64,000 nucleotides of DNA from Fragilariopsis cylindrus CCMP1102. Its lineage: Eukaryota; Bacillariophyta; Bacillariophyceae; Bacillariales; Bacillariaceae. Of the stretch, positions 60,779 to 64,000 are shown piece by piece. The translations under genes were made by a program, and so were the position numbers. Position 1 is the first letter of the stretch. Each line of letters begins with the position of its first letter. The notes below the pieces were generated by a model. It did not search any database and was not told where the DNA came from. It saw only the letters and a program-made list of their open reading frames with translations. The stretch is taken from positions 62,001 through 126,000 of the forward strand of contig FMBT01000369.1 of NCBI GenBank assembly GCA_900095095.1. The letters run 5' to 3'.

Positions 60779-63463
60779 ATGACAATGGCAATGACAAGAG
60801 TCCCGACAACGACAACGACGATGATTAATGCAGGAGCAGACGTATGTGGCGCCATCAGATTCAAATTCAAATTATTCAAGTACATCAATAATAATGTAGT
60901 GATGATAATTCTCATTCTCATTCTATCATTACTAACAAACACCTCATCTGCTACTACTACTGCTTCGAATTCGAATTCGAATACCGTCAATTATACATTT
61001 GCTATTATACCAAAATCAATCAATAATATTTTCTTTGATGATGTAATTAAAGGATGTGACTATCGTTCCAATGAATTATTGTTGTCAACTACCGCTACCG
61101 CTACTACTGCTATTACTACTGCTGTCACTAATGTCACATGTTTATTTATGGGTCCGGTAACACAAAACGCAATGGAACAAGTTGCAGTAATTGATGAATT
61201 GATTTTTAAGAATAATCATAATAATCAAAAAATTGATGGTATAGCTGTATCTGTTATTGATTCGAATGCAATCAAAGAGGTATTATTAAAAGCAAAATCA
61301 TATGGTATTCAAGTTATTACATTTGATAGTGATATTGAAATTGATAGTGATGATGATATCGATGATGCGTCGACTACTACTACTACTACTACTACTAATA
61401 GTAGCTCGTCGTCTCTCAAAATCAAGTACAGATCAGCCTATGTGGGTACAGATAATATTGCATTTGGGGAACAAATTGGTAAAACATTAATTGAATTAGC
61501 AGCAAATACTGCAAATGCAAAAGCAATTGCGAATGCTGGTGGTGAAGATGGAGGTGATGTACGTATTCATAAATTTGGTATCATATCAAATACTGATCCA
61601 AATATATTATTACGTGAACAAGGATTGAGGAATGTATTATCAAAGAATTCCAATAATTCCAATTCAAATAATAATACTTGGATTGAAGTGCATCAATCAC
61701 CAATGGATATGAAAGATAATAAATATTTAGCATTAGGACAAATGCATATATTAACAGTCGAAAATAGTTTAACAGCAATTGTCTCATTGCTGGGTGGACC
61801 AATGTTTGATACCACTACTGATCGTGGATGGGAAGCATTTGCTACCACACATGATAATCCAAATCTACTCTTAGTGAGTGCTGATTCACTTCCAATACAA
61901 GTAGAATTATTACATAAAGGATATGCCAATGGATTAGTGGGACAACTACCCTTTGATATGGGTATGAAATCCTTTGATACATTATTAAATTTAGTGACTA
62001 CTAGTAGTACTCAGAAAAATGTAACGGTAGTACCTGAAATAATCCATACAGATTTAATTGAATTTGTTCTACTGTCATCATCGAGTAGTGATGATGGCGA
62101 TGGTGATAGTGGTGGTGATTCTGCGATTGCTCCTCCTTCTATTATAGAAGATGGATCAAATAATAACACTATGGACGACATTGATATTGACATTGACATT
62201 GACAGCAGCAATGATAATGACAATGACCATGACATCAAGACATCCTATGTATTTGCTATAGTATCAAAATCGATCAACATACCATTTTTTGATGATGTAA
62301 AAGCAGGATGTGAAGCACGTGCAGCAACAATTATGCGTCGTACAAGTAATCAAGTAAATATAGAATGTTTCTATACAGGTCCAATTGAACAGGATGATCC
62401 AATAGAACAAGCAAAAATAATTGAAGATTTAATCTTAAACAATAATGGTAATGGTAATAATAATAATGATACAGTTAAAGTGGATGGTATAGCATTTAGT
62501 GTGATTGATAGTAACATTGCATACAACTTAACTGTTATGGCCCAAGATGCGAATATACCAATCATCACATTTGATAGTGATGCACCATTCAGTAAAAGAA
62601 TTGCCTATATTGGTACAGACAATAGACAATTAGGGAATGAATTAGCTAATACACTTTTATTAGTAGTAAAAGAAGAAGAAAATGGAAATGGAAATGAAAA
62701 TGAACCACAAAACGGAGATGGAAAAAAGGAGAGACAAAAATCATACGGTGTTGTTTCAAATAATCATCCAAATTTACAATTACGTGAAAAGGGATTAAAT
62801 GATATATTATCATCATCATCATCATCAGCAAAATCATCAATGTTATGGAACCAAGTTGATAATTCACCAACTAATTTTGAACAAATTAATGATCTAATAG
62901 TAAATAATACAAGTACTAACACGCGTATTGATGCTATATTTTCAACAGCTGGACGACCAATGAGAGATGTTGAAGAATGGAAAGATTTTGTGAGTAATAA
63001 TATTAATACAAATAATAATAAAATTAAATTAATTGTTGCTGATACACATCCAGATCAAGTAAAATTATTACAACAAAAGTATGTGAATGGTTTAGTTGGA
63101 CAGACACCCTATTTAATGGGTTCAATATCAATTGATGTACTACTAAAGCTTGCCACCAAAAAAGCAAAAACAGCAACAGCAACGACAACGACAACACTAC
63201 TAGATAATAGTAGTGGTAGTGGTAGTGGTAATGATAATGATAATACTGATATTGATATTGAGGAATATCTGTACACGAATTTAGTTCGTGCAAGATTAAT
63301 TGAATCCAAAAATCAAAATGACAACATCGATGATAGCGATGGCAATGGTGACGACGATGGCGATGGTAACGACGATTCTTCCAATGCATCGTCATTATTA
63401 CCATCATTGTTGTTTTCTTGTTTCTTTGTTGTGTGTGTTTTTTCTGTCACTTTAATAATATGA
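60779..63463 (+). CDS. Membrane protein with two tandem bacterial-type sugar-binding (PBP1) domains
   Basis: 894 residues, intronless. N-terminal hydrophobic segment at about 40-58 (VVMIILILILSLLTNTSSA), signal peptide or anchor. Domain 1 (about 69-430): YTFAIIPKSINNIFFDDVIKG, KIDGIAVSVIDSNAIKEV, SYGIQVITFDSD, AYVGTDNIAFGEQIGKTL, FGIISNTDPN, LLLVSADSLPIQ, GLVGQLPFDMG. Domain 2 (about 485-840) repeats the order: YVFAIVSKSINIPFFDDVKA, VDGIAFSVIDSN, ANIPIITFDSD, AYIGTDNRQLGNELANTL, YGVVSNNHPN, GLVGQTPYLMG. These are the motifs of Peripla_BP_4 / RbsB-like periplasmic ribose-binding proteins. A C-terminal hydrophobic helix (LLPSLLFSCFFVVCVFSVTLII) would anchor the protein outside face out. Asn/Asp/Ser linkers are of local type. 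A surface or luminal sugar-binding receptor is inferred. Confidence 0.85.
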   Translation: MTMAMTRVPTTTTTMINAGADVCGAIRFKFKLFKYINNNVVMIILILILSLLTNTSSATTTASNSNSNTVNYTFAIIPKSINNIFFDDVIKGCDYRSNELLLSTTATATTAITTAVTNVTCLFMGPVTQNAMEQVAVIDELIFKNNHNNQKIDGIAVSVIDSNAIKEVLLKAKSYGIQVITFDSDIEIDSDDDIDDASTTTTTTTTNSSSSSLKIKYRSAYVGTDNIAFGEQIGKTLIELAANTANAKAIANAGGEDGGDVRIHKFGIISNTDPNILLREQGLRNVLSKNSNNSNSNNNTWIEVHQSPMDMKDNKYLALGQMHILTVENSLTAIVSLLGGPMFDTTTDRGWEAFATTHDNPNLLLVSADSLPIQVELLHKGYANGLVGQLPFDMGMKSFDTLLNLVTTSSTQKNVTVVPEIIHTDLIEFVLLSSSSSDDGDGDSGGDSAIAPPSIIEDGSNNNTMDDIDIDIDIDSSNDNDNDHDIKTSYVFAIVSKSINIPFFDDVKAGCEARAATIMRRTSNQVNIECFYTGPIEQDDPIEQAKIIEDLILNNNGNGNNNNDTVKVDGIAFSVIDSNIAYNLTVMAQDANIPIITFDSDAPFSKRIAYIGTDNRQLGNELANTLLLVVKEEENGNGNENEPQNGDGKKERQKSYGVVSNNHPNLQLREKGLNDILSSSSSSAKSSMLWNQVDNSPTNFEQINDLIVNNTSTNTRIDAIFSTAGRPMRDVEEWKDFVSNNINTNNNKIKLIVADTHPDQVKLLQQKYVNGLVGQTPYLMGSISIDVLLKLATKKAKTATATTTTTLLDNSSGSGSGNDNDNTDIDIEEYLYTNLVRARLIESKNQNDNIDDSDGNGDDDGDGNDDSSNASSLLPSLLFSCFFVVCVFSVTLII

Positions 63464-63540
63464 TCATCATCATTAGCTACCGTAAAATAGAAGAGATTTT
63501 TTTGTAAAACTTCTATCGTTCGATGATCATTCTTGATTCA

Positions 63541-63764
63541 TTCAATTATTTAAAAAGGGGGGGGGCTACATACGAAGTACAGTAGTGCACCTCTAAAATC
63601 AACTCACTCGTCCCCCTTTTATTATTAATCAATCTTGGCTGGCTAGTACCGTTATTCAATTATTTAAAAAGGGGGGGGGGGGGAAACTACGCACGACGTA
63701 CAGTAGTGCTGCTATAAAATATCTTCAAAAAAAAAATGAGCTCACTCGTCCCCCTTTTATCATA
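63541..63764 (+). repeat. Hairpin-ended repeat, copies B and C in tandem
   Basis: Copy B 63541-63628 and copy C 63654-63764: TTCAATTATTTAAAAAGGGG, G-run (9 and 13 G), ACTACGNACGACGTACAGTAG, then CTCACTCGTCCCCCTTTTAT. Copy B lacks part of the centre. Together with copy A they flank the PBP-domain gene in opposite orientation. Downstream to 64000 there are only CTAGCTAGC runs. Confidence 0.8.
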
Positions 63765-64000
63765 AACTCTGCACCGTCTTACAATTATTAGCGTAATAGT
63801 AGTAGCTGGGTAGCTAGCTAGCTAGTCTATATAGAGTTAGGTAAAACATTAAACCTAATATTATATTACCCAGACAGGTCTAGCTAGCTAGCTAGCTAGC
63901 TACTGAAGCTCAGTAGCTAGTTACTGTAGTAGTAGTACTTTTTTTAAACTTTTTCCTGTTAGAAAGCCTTTGCTTTAAATAATGCATCGCGCAAATTTCC

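Overview
The window reads as nuclear DNA of a diatom or close stramenopile. The reasons are: AT-rich sequence crowded with microsatellites; short GT-AG introns of about 150-250 bases; plastid preproteins with a signal peptide followed by a phenylalanine at the cleavage site (coproporphyrinogen oxidase, protochlorophyllide reductase, a ferredoxin-like protein); and several secreted Lys/Ser/Pro-rich proteins resembling silaffins and other biosilica-associated proteins. Many predicted proteins carry long runs of Asn, Asp, Ser, Thr or Gln. I saw no tRNA, rRNA, CRISPR array or operon. Genes are single units on both strands, separated by repeat-filled spacers.

Layout. 1-6 kb: a partial gene, a degenerate tandem array, an acidic membrane protein and an HMG-box protein. 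6-12.4 kb: a silaffin-like gene whose last codons lie in a TA-flanked MITE, two low-complexity genes, a decayed copy of a PSxx-repeat gene and a second MITE. 12.8-24 kb: plastid coproporphyrinogen III oxidase (2 exons), an LRR-like gene of unusual base composition, a DUF1664 protein, an EF-hand protein, a protein with two Rossmann methyltransferase-like domains, a possible plastid protein and a sideroflexin. 24.8-32.8 kb: a two-exon silaffin-like gene, an unknown membrane protein, a MULE-like MITE with a 10-bp target duplication, a broken acidic ORF and a two-exon sulfotransferase-like gene split inside its P-loop. 33.8-40.4 kb: a Tudor-like nuclear protein, a third MITE and a three-exon FHA-domain gene. 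40.4-46.3 kb: gene-poor, with a ~190-bp tandem repeat and other arrays. 46.3-51.5 kb: one very long PSxx-repeat secretory or membrane protein. 52.7-64 kb: three-exon POR with a long C-terminal extension, a plastid 2Fe-2S protein, a MYND-finger protein, a bacterial-looking TcmP-type O-methyltransferase and a large membrane protein with two tandem bacterial-type sugar-binding (PBP1) domains.

Working links. CPOX and POR are two steps of the same plastid tetrapyrrole route, and the 2Fe-2S protein also looks plastid-targeted. Three genes (6.2, 24.9 and 46.3 kb) form a loose set of secretory Lys/Ser/Pro proteins typical of diatom cell-wall matrix. The candidates most worth following are the tandem PBP1 receptor, the horizontally acquired-looking methyltransferase, the PSxx giant with its in-frame coding sequence beyond the stop and its decayed relative, and the mobile elements that have reshaped gene ends.

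Limits. Gene models were spliced by eye from GT-AG sites and reading-frame continuity. No search was run. Non-ATG ORF starts were replaced by the first in-frame ATG.
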